Under the pieces are notes generated by a model. It had not been told where the DNA came from. It saw only the letters and a list, made by a program, of their open reading frames with translations, and did not search any database. This document shows positions 46,101 through 56,452 of a DNA stretch of 64,000 bases, piece after piece. Position 1 is the first letter of the stretch, and every line of letters begins with the position of its first letter. A program made the position numbers and the translations under genes. This stretch comes from Diplosphaera chodatii (Eukaryota; Chlorophyta; Trebouxiophyceae; Prasiolales; Stichococcaceae), in assembly GCA_032358165.1 (NCBI GenBank), contig JAALGY010000015.1, forward strand, positions 2,480,001-2,544,000, given 5' to 3'.

Positions 46101-48541
46101 TGCAGATCGTGAAAACCAGCCAGCGCCAGATACGGGCAGTCTGCCAGAGGCTGCATCTCTGGTACCTGCTGATGCAGTATCCGCCGAGGCAGAATTCTTC
46201 AAAATGCCTGCTGGCCCAGCTGCGAGCAAAAGCTGCACCAGGCAGCCTAGCGCCGCCATGTCTCAGCAACGACCAAATGCAGAGGCTGCATCTGCCACTG
46301 CTGCTTCCGAGCCAGCAGCTGGCTCCCTGGCTGCCAGGTCTTCTGCTCTTTCAAAGGCAACCTCAGGCAACAACAGCTGCGCAGCCCCATGGCAGGCTGC
46401 AGCCAAGTCAGCAGGCAACATGCAGCCGGCGTTCCTGTTCAGCAGTGCAGAGCTGGCAAGCTGCCTGGAGGCGCCCGTGCCTGCAACCAACAATGTTGGG
46501 CGGGCTGGCTGCATTGAGCAGCAGCCCCAGCCATCCCAGCCGGCTGCGTCCCGGAAAGAGGTTTATCAGTTGGCTCTTCCTCACAGCAAGCCTCAGTGCC
46601 CTGGCATTCCGCCACATTCAGCTATTCATGGTCCTGTGTGCAGGCATGGAACTGGAGTGCCATCTTCAAGCGAACAGAGCTTGAGGAACCAGCAGAACAG
46701 CAGTCGCTGCCAAGTGCTAGCATCGCAGAGGTGCAGGCTGGCGCAGAGGATGCCACCATACCCTCTCCTTTAGAGTCAGCGCCGGCCAGCCCTGACAGAC
46801 GGCAGGAGCAGCATGCTGACATGGAAGCAGCTCCCAGCCCGCAGCAGCACCTGGCTGAGGAGCTGCAGCCACTCCAACAGCGCCTGTCACAGCGACAGAC
46901 AGAGCTGGCGGCCGCTCAGGTCGAGCACATCTCGGATGGGCAAACTGATGCAGTGCTGCCCCTGCAACAGCAGCAGCCGCTGGACGAGGACCTGCATCCC
47001 CTGGGCCGGCGGCTGCAGCAGCGGCATGTGGACCTGACCTCTGCAAAGCGGCGGCAGCAGCAGGTGCAGCTTGCCACGCCCGTCAAGGCATCCAAGCTGC
47101 TATCAACACCGTCACCTGCACGACAGCAGCATCTGTCGCCGGAGCAGTCGGCCGACGGCCGCAGCATCGCTGACCTGCAGCGCTTTGCCTTTGACGCCAG
47201 CAAGCAGCGGCGCACACCAGCAGGTGCTGCCCGTTTTAACTCTGCACTTTGGATGTACCAACAGGGACACCTTGCAACCATGCTGTGAACTCTTGCACAT
47301 AATCTCAGTCGATGTCATGAAGTTGCGCTGGTTCCCGCTATATAGGCGGCACCCACTCAAGGCATCTGAGTGCCATGCAACCCCGCACTCCACGACGCCT
47401 CTCATCAGGCGAGCGGCAAGTGCTGCCAACGTCGGCACAGCGACAGCATGCCTGCAAGCCCGTCAGCAACCTGGAGCTGGTCCGCACTAAGGCCGCAAAG
47501 CTATCGGGTGAGCAATGTGCAATCTACATACATATGTTTGGTCGACTGCTATTCTGAGGATGCGTGATGGCGTAAAAAGGATGCCTGTGCCCTGGTCTCT
47601 CGATACTGCGAGGTTAATTGAACAGCTGGCAGACCTCCTAAACGATATGTCGACTGCAGTGGACAGTGCACGTCCTGCAGGGGTACACGATACAGCATCC
47701 GGCATGACGTTGTCAATGACGGCGCCATCCGACCGTGACCTCGACATCATGTCAGAGCGCACCGTTGCCTCGCGGGCAATAGGCACATCGGTGAGCCAGG
47801 GCGTTTGTAGCTTTTGACTGCGGAGCACAAGCTGTGCCGTGAATGTTAAAATCTAGCAAATGATTGATGTTGGCGAGTGGACCTCACAACCTGCTGCAGC
47901 TTATGCAGGAACCATCGTCGCCAGTGCATTTGCAGTCACCAGCAGCACATGGCGCCGGCGCCTGCTCACAGCCCATCACCCACCCTCCTAAGCAGCACAG
48001 CGGGAAGGTCTGCAGGCGCCGCAGCAGCAACAGCCAGCAGTACGACGCCAGCGATGCTGGGGTGCAACCACTGCTGGGGCCGCAGCCAATGCGGCCGCAT
48101 CATGACACTGTGCCAGGTGCAACAGCAGCAGCTCCTGTGGCAGGCGCTGCATCTGTGCAGGCCTGCCATGTTGCCATCAGCCGTTATGCCCACGGTTTGG
48201 CGGAGATCCAGAGCCAGCTGCTGTATCCTCTGCGGGAGGGCGACAACACAGGCACTTCTGCCGGCAGCCGGCCAGCACTTGCTGATGCCAGCAACCGCCC
48301 TGCCCCGCACTCTGCAAACATGGGCGGGGAGATGCAGGCTGACAGCCACGACCAGGTGCCGAGTGCTGCGCTCGTCACTGCATCAGCACTTGCAACCGAA
48401 AGCTATGGCGACGGCGGCAGCAGCAGTTATCGTGACACCAATGGGCAGGCAGCTGGTGCAGCAGCAGGAGGTGAAGCAATAGCAGAGGAGGCAGCAGGCA
48501 GATTGGTGCAGCAGTGCGAGTCAATCTTCTCTTTTCTGTGA
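40188..48541 (+). CDS. HFM1: HFM1/MER3 meiotic DNA helicase with long low-complexity tail
   Basis: Ski2-like superfamily 2 helicase needed for interfering meiotic crossovers (MER3 in yeast, RCK in Arabidopsis). The start at 40188 (MEDDDRIKSVRDDLPPAF) flows into RYFNPVQSATFNAAFHTNAN and Walker A APTGAGKT near 40480. LAPSKALVQ is near 40808, CTTPEKF near 41060, DEVH in LVLIDEVHLLNESRG near 41350, motif III VSATIPN near 41625, FCSSRKGTCETANFLQK (spliced, near 42055/42185) and FHNASLSAADRSAVEQLFLH near 42535. TTTTLALGVNLPAHLVVVKS is near 42795 and motif VI, QMLGR then AGRPQFDTEG, near 42930/43058. A winged-helix region and a Sec63/helix-hairpin segment follow (SATANALLLQKSLERRLWDN, LPGIGRLLAQRLKAAG, near 44730-45020). 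GSPLDVVASVINGKWVGLDT near 45826 ends the conserved part. Exons from 46040 to 48541 add about 700 Gln/Ala/Ser/Pro-rich residues ending ESIFSFL. A single helicase cassette argues against Brr2/ASCC3. The tail could be a separate gene. Confidence 0.9.
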
Positions 48542-48900
48542 GGAGCTGCAGGCAACCCCACATCACGAGAAGATTGATAGAACTGTCATGACCATCAGTC
48601 GCAACAGTAGCGAAGCTAGCTGACCTGCCTCGAGTGATGAGTGCTGCAGCTAGCAGTGTTTTTGCTTGCGATGCATGCACACGCACGCTGTCAATAGACA
48701 CATACCATAAAGTGTTAGGTCGAATACTGCACATCGGAGGGTCCGAATGTAAGCACACCTTGCCTTGGATGGGCCGCTGCCTGCGGTCTCGGACTTCCGA
48801 CAGTCGGTTGCACCTACCAGATTGCACGGCTTGCATCAATGTATTGCACGTCAAATCGCCAACAGTAGTCGCCGTCAGTCACGGCACCTAACAAAACACG
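48542..48900. other. Intergenic region between HFM1 and the basic unknown gene
   Basis: About 360 bases between two genes in the same direction. No coding or RNA signal is seen. Confidence 0.35.
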
Positions 48901-51024
48901 ATGAATCAGGAATCTGGCAGGTCCAAACGGCGGCTGATCAAAGGCAGCAAGGCCACCAGCGGCCCGACACGGCCCCTTCGTGCAGCGGCCGATGTTTGGC
49001 CCCCAGTGCGGAAGCTTGCTCCGCCAAAAATCCCGCCGGCGGCTCCCCCGAACTCACTCGCGACGTCGACGATCTGGAGCCGTGAAGCGCCCTCGATCGG
49101 CGGCCGCAGCTCGCTAGCATCGCTGAAGGCCCGCTTCCAGCCCGACACCCCAACCAGCGAGGACAGCGGCAGCACCCACACTGCCCTGCCACTGGAGGAT
49201 GATGACTGGGTGCCCTCGTACCAGCGCTTCAAGGGCCCAGCAGCCGCAGCAACAGGCATCACCCCCACAAGGGGCAGAAAGGCAGCCACCCACGTTCCCA
49301 ACAGCTCGCCGTATGCGACGGCAATGTCCACCCTAGCAGCCCTGAGCGCAGGCTTGCAGCCACAGCCGCTGGCATCTTCAGAGCTGCCGCAAATCAACTC
49401 GCGGCATCACCAAGCGGCATCGCATTTCCACCCCACAGCAAAGCAGACGCCCAGTGCAGCCGGTGGCAACAAGAGCGGGCCAGAGATACTCCCGCGGCTG
49501 CAGTCAAGTGGCTTTAAAGGAAGCAGCAGCTCCAGCGCAGCTGATGGGCCTGGTTTGCGTTGCAAGCGGCAGGGGAGCTCAGACAATGAGGCGGCGCGGG
49601 GGCCACTGCGGGGATACTCGTCTGACACAGAGGTGCTGCTGCATGCAACAACTTGCAACACAGCAAAACCTTCGTTTTCTCCTGGTGTGTGTGAAGTGCC
49701 TGCAAATTGACGTGGCTGATGCTGTAGAGGATAGTGACACGAGCAGAGTTGTTGCAAACACCATGGTCCATCGTTTACATGCTGCAGGGTGCGACTTCAC
49801 CCATCAGGCGCTCGCCGAACACGCCGCTGCGGCGCGCTGCGAATGGCATGAGCGGCAGCGGCGACCTGCTGCAGCGGCAGGCCGGCCTGCTCATGCGGGA
49901 TGGCAGCCTGCAGCGCCGAGACGGCAGGTGCCCCGATCGTCCTCATCACTATGCCTCAGCAGTGTAATGCTCAACTCAGCTAAGAAGTACCTCATGCAAA
50001 AAGCCACATGCTCCGGTGTCATGTCCAAATTGTCAGGAGGCCAACTCTATCACAGATGCAGCTTGCATCTGTGACACCTATTCGGCTACTGCTGGCGAGA
50101 TTTCAGTGGTATATCATCCAGTCTTTGTGCTATTGCAGCACGTAGTGTGGTATCAGATCGTTGACTGCAGAAACGTACCATCGTGCGTGGGCTGCAGGTA
50201 TCAGCAGGCGGAGATCAGGTACTGGCACCATAGCAGCAGCGAGCTGCCAGGCGGCATTGCCAGCAGCGCTTCCGTTCCAACCCTGGAGCAAAGGCGGCTG
50301 CAACACAAGCCTGCAGGGGTGAGCTGCAACGTCAAGGTGTTGAGCCATTGCTTGGGAATTTCACGCCACAACTGCCCACGCGAGCACACAGACACGAGAT
50401 TAGAGAATCTGTGACTTGAGACAGCATCGCCTGCACTGTCTGCCAGCAGGTGGGTGGAGCTGCGGTCGCCGCATCGCGGGCAGAGCTGGCGGCGCGCGGG
50501 GCAGTGGCCTCGTCACCCAGCCGCATGGAAGCGGCCCACCAGCTGCTGGAGGACCGCAGGCAGCAGCGGCCGCGGCAGCGGCCGCCGGTGCAGCAGGTGC
50601 AGGCGCCCAGCTGAGCACTCCCTGTAGTGCGCTCTGCGCCCATCTTAGCAGTCAGCTGCAGGCCGACACCGATGTTATGGCATCACGTCACTATCATCCA
50701 GCGTATAGTTGTGACCCCACCACACCGAGACAGATCAGGGCCCAGATCTGCTCTTGTCCAGTGCTATTACTGCAGCAACTCCCAGTAACACGCTCAACTT
50801 TGGCAAAAAGTTGCGCATGCAGGCAGCGCCTGCAGAGGTGGGTGCCACGGTGTCACTGGTGCCGCGGTGCCTGCAGCCGGCCCCGGAGCGAGTGGGTCAC
50901 CCGCTCAGCAAGTCTAAGCAGACCATGGTGAGACCGGGTTGCAGTGGACCACCTCGTGCGTCAAGGCTGTCAGGGTCTGGTGTTGTTGCTCTGCTTGCAG
51001 GCAACATTCTATGCTCACTGCTGA
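48901..51024 (+). CDS. Unidentified basic, disordered protein
   Basis: No family recognised. The first exon is long (48901 to about 49635), opening MNQESGRSKRRLIKGSKATS. It is rich in Ser, Pro, Ala, Arg and Lys, with one conserved-looking acidic/aromatic patch, LEDDDWVPSYQRFKGP near 49193. Later exons: TSPIRRSPNTPLRRAANGMS near 49795, SASVPTLEQRRLQHKPAG near 50265, and an Arg/Gln-rich helical stretch MEAAHQLLEDRRQQRPRQRP near 50526. Then TPSNTLNFGKKLRMQAAPAE near 50780, VGHPLSKSKQTM near 50890, and a last mini-exon ATFYAHC-stop ending 51024. SPIRRSP and TPLRR look like proline-directed kinase sites. The composition suits a nuclear or microtubule-associated scaffold, but that is only a guess. 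The 50780-51024 exons could instead belong to the next gene. Confidence 0.5.
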
Positions 51025-51106
51025 ATTTGCAGCAATGATGCGCATCGCTCACTGGCTGCCTTGACCTTGGGTTGTCCCTCATCTACAGTGATGGTTTCCC
51101 ACTCTG

Positions 51107-53339
51107 ATGAAGATTGCAGCTTCGATGAGGACGCTGCATGTGCTCATCACTGTCGGTCAATGTTGCCATGTGCAGCTGCTGATCCGGACGCTCACTCAGG
51201 AGCTGAGTGGCAACATCACCGACCCTCTGGCGATCCGCATGCGGGAGCGCGTGCTGCCAATGTGGTGCAGAGCTTGTGTATTTGATGGATTGATGATCTA
51301 TCTTTCTTGTATGACGCTGTGTTCTTCGAGAATCGTCTCAGTACAGATCTCGGCATTTGTGATGCTGACACGGTGCTCGAGACAATGCACAGGTCACTGC
51401 TGTACAAGCTGGTGCCGACTGCTGCCACAGCATTCCTGGTGAGGCGGCCCCGCCTGATACTGAAAGCATGCGGTGCTGCATGTCGCCTGTCATTCACTGC
51501 ACCGAGATGATCAGGCAGGTCTGTTCATGGCAGGCGAGAGTGGAGGACCAGTCGACGGGGTGCCCTGGCATATGCAACTTTCTTGACGCACGGTCGAGAT
51601 GGCTCAATGACGCAGTGGCCCGCGCAATCGCTGATGGCTTCCGCCAGGTTCCGTTGCCACTGTCAATGTGCTGCTCCTGGTGACGTATCACTCTCGAGGT
51701 TGGCTGTGCATGGGGCATGTCAAGTCGACCAGCAGGTCAGCTATCATTGCTAGCCTGCAGGTGGTGGTCCTCACAGCAGGCTTGTCAACGCTGTTCTACC
51801 ACTTCAAAGGTCAGGGCGCCACGGTGAGCTGGGTACTCTGCTGCCGTGCACTGCACTGCACTACAGATCATCTCTACAGTGCACTGGTTTGCGCCTAAGC
51901 AGCCAAAGAATGGCACCGACAAGGGCTCGTGATCTGGCGCAGTTCTTCGAGGTGGACTTTCCGGCGGCCTCCGCACACAAGCACAAGCTGGTGGCGCAGC
52001 TGCTGCCAGAGCTCAAAAGGGTGCGATCAGCACCTCACCATTGACGCAACTCTGACTCTTTAGCTAATGCTGCCTGACAAGGTCTCTTGGTTGTTTTGCA
52101 TATCTCATCGTCAGGATCGGCAGCTGCAGATTGTGATCGACGTTTGTGTTGTTGCTGCTGCAGGGCCTGCGGCCGGTGTTTGTCGGCGCAGACCTGGGGC
52201 GGACGCCGCTGAGTGCAGCCCTGGCGCATGCCGGCCACCTTGCTACCGAGCCTACACTATTCTTGGCAGGTAGATTTGCAGGCTAATCCATCGTGTGTGT
52301 TGCGCTTGCAAGGCATTGTCCATCTACACCTGAACCCACCCTTTTGTGTCCTGCCTGCAGAGGGCCTGTTCTTCTGCCTGTCGCCTGTAAGTGATCCACC
52401 GCTCTGTTGTGCACGTGTTATGTCTCAGCTGATGTTGTCTGGATTCTAGCACTGTCATAACAGCCACACCTCACATGGTGCGCCATTTGACTGTCGTGCA
52501 TGCTGTGTTGCAGACATCCGTCAGCAACCTGCTTGCTGAAATCAGCAGCATAAGTGCTGCAGGTGGGTGTGGTGCATGATGACATCAGCGCGGCTCCTTC
52601 TGTTTTGTTTCATGCTGCATCCTGCTCAAGCTCGTCAGGACAAGGACGCACCTCTGCATGTTTGTGCAGGCAGTCGAGTGTACTTCGACTTCTTGCACAA
52701 GAACCAGTTTCACAGATGGCAGAAGTTTGACGGCGTGCGTGTGGCAGCAAAGGTGTCCGCTGTAGCAATGGTGCTACAGTCCAGCCAGACGGTTGAGACT
52801 ACACCATGCACTGCCATATTCTCACCCTGCGCCAGATTGACGCACTCTGGTGTCCTTGCAGCTTCTGGCAGAGCACAGCAACAATTTCAAGTCCGGCATC
52901 GACCCGGACCACACTGTTGTCACTGCACTCCTTGCCGCCTTCGACTTTTGTCCCTTCCAGATCAGTTCCCCCAGGTGCTCTGGGTGTGGTTTGGTACGCA
53001 TGTTTTTTCCTGCTGGTCACCTTCTGTGTTGACAGGACACCAGGGCAGGGCTTCTTAGGCTCTCACTCCTGTCTTATCAAGCATGCATGCACATGTCTCC
53101 TGTGTAAGAGGCGCACCGTCTGTGCCGATTGTGAACTGATGTCCTGCATGTTCAGGGACCTAGCAGCGGCACACCTGCCGCACATGGTGTGGACGGCGCA
53201 CCCGCCGCCGCTGCCGCCCTTCTTTGGGTTTGCAGGCGCCGCAAAAGCGTGCAGCACAGAGGACACGGCTGACCCCGAGTGGCCGGCACACAAGCAGCAG
53301 ATGCTGATGCTGGAAGGGGCCTCGGTTGGCCGACTGTGA
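51107..53339 (+). CDS. SAM-dependent methyltransferase, leucine carboxyl methyltransferase (Ppm1/TIGR00027-like) family
   Basis: Class I methyltransferase of the LCM superfamily; substrates in this group range from PP2A C-terminal Leu to polyketides and are often unknown. Exons: ELSGNITDPLAIRMRERVLP near 51200, FFENRLSTDLGICDADTVLE near 51322, ICNFLDARSRWLNDAVARAI near 51575 (the DARTRW-type motif), VVVLTAGLSTLFYHFKGQGA near 51762 (glycine-rich SAM loop), RARDLAQFFEVDFPAASAHK near 51920 (acidic residue after strand 2), LRPVFVGADLGR near 52168, TEPTLFLAEGLFFCLSP (spliced, near 52240/52360), NLLAEISSISAAGSRVYFDF near 52530/52675, and NNFKSGIDPDHTVVTALLAA near 52885. The last exon has LPHMVWTAHPPPLPPFFGFA near 53175 and ends LEGASVGRL at 53339. 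The N-terminus is uncertain: the ATG at 51107 is in frame with the DPLAIRMRERV exon, but earlier exons are possible. The core methyltransferase call is reliable. Confidence 0.78.
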
Positions 53340-53785
53340 GACGTCGAGTGCCTGTTGTTATCCTGGAGCAGGGTGTAAATGAGCAGCATATATCAATCAG
53401 ACAAATTTTGGAAGTGGCGCCGGGCGAGAGTGGACTGAGCCAGCTGGTTTCCATCACCAAATTTCAGACTCACTGCATGACATACGCCATGCTAGTAACA
53501 ACAATCGGTGTCATTTTGATATGCTGAAGTTGCATCGCCTTCACACAGCATCTCCACCCCTTAATCAGGTTCCCAAGGATATATCAGCAGCAGCCAGACG
53601 CATATTTCCTGGTTTAGCGTGGTCAACAACATGGTCAAGCCTAATGTACACATGGCCACCGCATAGTTGCTTGTGCGCCTCTGCTGCCCCACCCAATGGT
53701 ACAAGCGTTGCCATGCAGCGAGGCCCGCCAAGAGCGACAGCACCCAGTGTGCTATGGTATGCGATATGTATGCTTCATCGCAAGA
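53340..53785. other. Convergent intergenic region
   Basis: The interval between the stops of the methyltransferase (+) and the BTB gene (-) shows no gene. It is somewhat richer in A and T than its neighbours, as expected for 3' ends. Confidence 0.35.
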
Positions 53786-55469
53786 TCACTGGTCCAGGGT
53801 CAGGTCCCCGGTGCGCCGCCACTTGCGCAGCAGCTTGGAGGGCGGCCTGTGGCCGTGCCGCCGCAGGAAGTCGTGGCCATTAGCGACGCGCAGCAGCGTC
53901 TCCGGCGCCAATTGGAGCAGCCCTGGAGCAGAAAGCGAGCACCATTGCCCCAGTTTAGCCCCAGGACAGCTGGTGGAGTGCCCTCGTACTGTCTTGATGC
54001 CAAGCAATAACACTGCAGCTGCACACACATCACAGCGAATCGTTGCACACGCATACTGTGAGGTCACCTCTGGACTTGCGAGCTATCTCCCAGTCGTCGA
54101 TCAGCACGGCCTCCCACTTGGCTTGGAAGGCCGATAGGCCCGCTCGCTCAGCGAAGACCGCGTACTCGGCGAACACATCTGGGTCAGGTCCACTGCTGCC
54201 TGCAACAAGCAGACGGACATATGAGCTTGCATGCCGACCACGACTCGCTGCTCGAGTCAGTCCGGTACCACTGCTACTAATGGCAGATCACATGCCTCTA
54301 GTACAACAGTCCTCAGGTGGGGCAGAGGATGTAATGCAGCCATGTACCTGGGCCGCCGGTCAGGGCCTCCAGGCGAGCTGCGCTGACGCCTGCTGAGGAC
54401 GATAAGTAGTCGTCACAGCGGCGCAGAATGTCTGTGCAGTGGAACTCGTCGCCCATCGCCGCCATCGACTTGGCGTCTGCACGGTGTACAGACATCAGGC
54501 TGGTGGAGGTACTACCGGGCATTGTGACCACTGCCTGATCATCAGCAAACATGCAAGTGCAGATGCCCTGGCACATCCAAGCGACTGGTATCACAACGAC
54601 TGCCTCAGACGAAGTCGTGATGACCTGCAAGGTTGAGGGGCCCGATCCCCCGGTACACGGCGTCCAGGAACAGCAGCACGTCCCGCAGCCCGCGCCCCGA
54701 CAGCGCGCCGCCGATCGCGGTCTTCGGCGTGACGTGCGCCGACGCAGGATCCGGCTTCCCGCTGTTTTCGAAGTCGCCCATGTCTGTGCGGGGGAGCAAC
54801 AGACAGTGGGCAACAGTGAAACTGTATTCAAGACATGTGGTATTCACCGGTGCAGCACTCGAGACACAAAGGTCCGTCATGCAGCTGAGGGACTAGTGCC
54901 AAACGTATTCCTGCATCACAAACTTGCGTTGATGGGAAGCATGCGGTACCTGCCCACATGCCGGCGAAGAAGGCGGACTTGGACGCCAGTACCTGGCTGT
55001 GCACTGGCAGCTCGCGCGCCCCGACGACCAGCGTCACATCAGCGCACCGCGCGAACGCCTCCGGCATGCCCCGCAGGTACGGCAGCCCCTCCTCGTAGCT
55101 GGCATCCTGACAAATGCAGCGAGTGGGCCCACATCAATCAGAGCTTACGATGGACTTGCAAGCGGCACATGATTCTGCCGTACAGTAAGTGCGAGAAGCT
55201 AGCTCATGCACGACCCTTCATGCAGCATTGCAGTGGCAAGCTGCACCAGACCTGGGCCTCCCGTGACGCGGCGTCCCGCTCGGTGCTGACGGATGCCTGC
55301 TGCAAAGCAGCTGCCGCAGCCGCTGCCTGCGCTGCATCTGCGCCCGGCGGCGCTGAGGACGACCGGATGCTGGGCGCCAGCTTGCTGCTGCTGCCGCCGT
55401 TGCCGAGGAGCAGGTGCTGCAGCCGGAAGGGGCTGCTGCCGCCGCTGCCGGTGCCGCTGTGTCCTGCCA
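53786..55469 (-). CDS. BTB/POZ domain protein
   Basis: BTB/POZ folds mediate dimerisation and often link substrates to CUL3 ubiquitin ligases. The start at 55469 gives MAGHSGTGSGGSSPFRLQHL and a Ser/Ala-rich disordered lead (to DAASREAQ near 55255). The BTB core follows: CADVTLVVGARELPVHSQVL then ASKSAFFAGMW near 55050-54960 (the D-V-x-x-x-V/H-S-x-x-L signature). PKTAIGGALSGRGLRDVLLF to LDAVYRGIGPLN is near 54735-54640, and MAAMGDEFHCTDILRRCDDY near 54465. A helical C-terminal part reads FAEYAVFAERAGLSAFQAKW near 54170 and PETLLRVANGHDFLRRHGHR near 53890, ending TGDLTLDQ at 53786. No Kelch, MATH, NPH3 or ankyrin repeats are seen. The C-terminal helices may be a BACK-like extension. Typical of the numerous algal stand-alone BTB proteins; the substrate is unknown. 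Confidence 0.85.
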
Positions 55470-55631
55470 TCACTGCATGCTGGAGCGCTTGGCCGCGCCA
55501 AACGTTCGGGCAGCTGCGGTCAGCGTTGCCTTGTGCTGGACGAGGCCGCACAGCTACACTCAGCAGCTCAGCGGCAACAGTAGGCCACCCACTTGCAGCT
55601 GCAATGTGCAGCGCGGCTGTGCTGCAGCCGC

Positions 55632-55982
55632 CTACTGGCCCCAGGGCTCGACCTTGGGCCCTGCAGAGGGACCTGCCGTGTCTTGGACGTCAGGCTTGGG
55701 CAGCACGCGCCCCGCGGAGGGCAGGAGGCGCGGGATGCCGGCCACTACAGGGTAGGCGACGCCGATCTCGTCGCACACCAGCTCAGACGCCACCGGGTCG
55801 TACCTCAATGGCGCCTTGCAAAGGGGGTCAACCAGGAACCTCAACAGACTGGTGTCGAAATCGTTGCAATCTGATGTTGCGGCTGAGCTGGCACTGCGTG
55901 CTGTTTGTAAGGTGTGCAGAACGGAACCCGGGATGGACTGTTGCACAAAAAGTCCGCGGAGCTGGTGCGCACACCTCAGCAT
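55632..55982 (-). CDS. PreY/Trm112-like small protein, probably mitochondrial
   Basis: A 116-residue protein in a single open exon starting MLRCAHQLRGLFVQQSIPGS at 55982. The central domain LLRFLVDPLCKAPLRYDPVA, then ELVCDEIGVAYPVVAGIPRL, is the Trm112p/UPF0434 fold, closest to animal PREY (PYURF), which has the same LV-x-PL-x-K-x-PLRY and G-I/V-AYP-x-x-x-GIP pattern. PREY stabilises mitochondrial SAM methyltransferases of coenzyme Q synthesis and complex I assembly. The Arg/Gln-containing N-terminus with few acids suits a mitochondrial presequence (inference). The last ~20 residues after LLPSAGRVL are unconserved. It lies tail-to-head behind the BTB gene and head-to-head with the DnaJ gene. 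Confidence 0.88.
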   Translation of the reverse strand: MLRCAHQLRGLFVQQSIPGSVLHTLQTARSASSAATSDCNDFDTSLLRFLVDPLCKAPLRYDPVASELVCDEIGVAYPVVAGIPRLLPSAGRVLPKPDVQDTAGPSAGPKVEPWGQ

Positions 55983-56452
55983 GTTCTATCCTGCGTTCCC
56001 GTGCACCAACGACGCCTTGCTTGACCACGTAAGATTGGCGCAACGGCGTTGCATGCGCATGGTGCATAGCACGGAGTAATCCTACACGCGTTATCTATGT
56101 AATAATAAGCTGGACAGCATGCGTCAGTAGTCTGCCCTGTCGTGCCTTGGCGGCCAGCAGTTGATCAGCACTTCTGACCGCTGGGTTGTATTGCGGGACA
56201 GTGCCAACGAAATTAGCATAGGCATATCCGATCACCGTATACAGGCACCAGCTGTTGACCCATCTAGACCAGGTGTCAGCCTCTTGGCTTCGAACCTTCG
56301 GTCTGGACAGCAAGGGCAGCGACGAGGCCCCAGCGGAACATTGCAGAGCGGTGTCCAAGCTACGCGCTAGTCTTGGTATAACGAGTGCACCACCAGCAGA
56401 CGGTTGAACCTGCCGGACAGGAAGACAGTGCCACGCACCGGCCGCCGCCAGC
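55983..56452. promoter_or_regulatory. Divergent intergenic region between the PreY-like gene and DnaJ
   Basis: About 470 bases between head-to-head start codons, so it should hold both promoters. Open frames on the minus strand here overlap the DnaJ transit peptide and show no family resemblance. Confidence 0.4.

Noticed and set aside
45586..46773. A 395-codon plus-strand frame taken as a gene of its own
   Set aside because: Its first part overlaps conserved HFM1 exons read in another frame. Only the 46040-46560 portion looks coding, and it fits as a downstream exon of HFM1.
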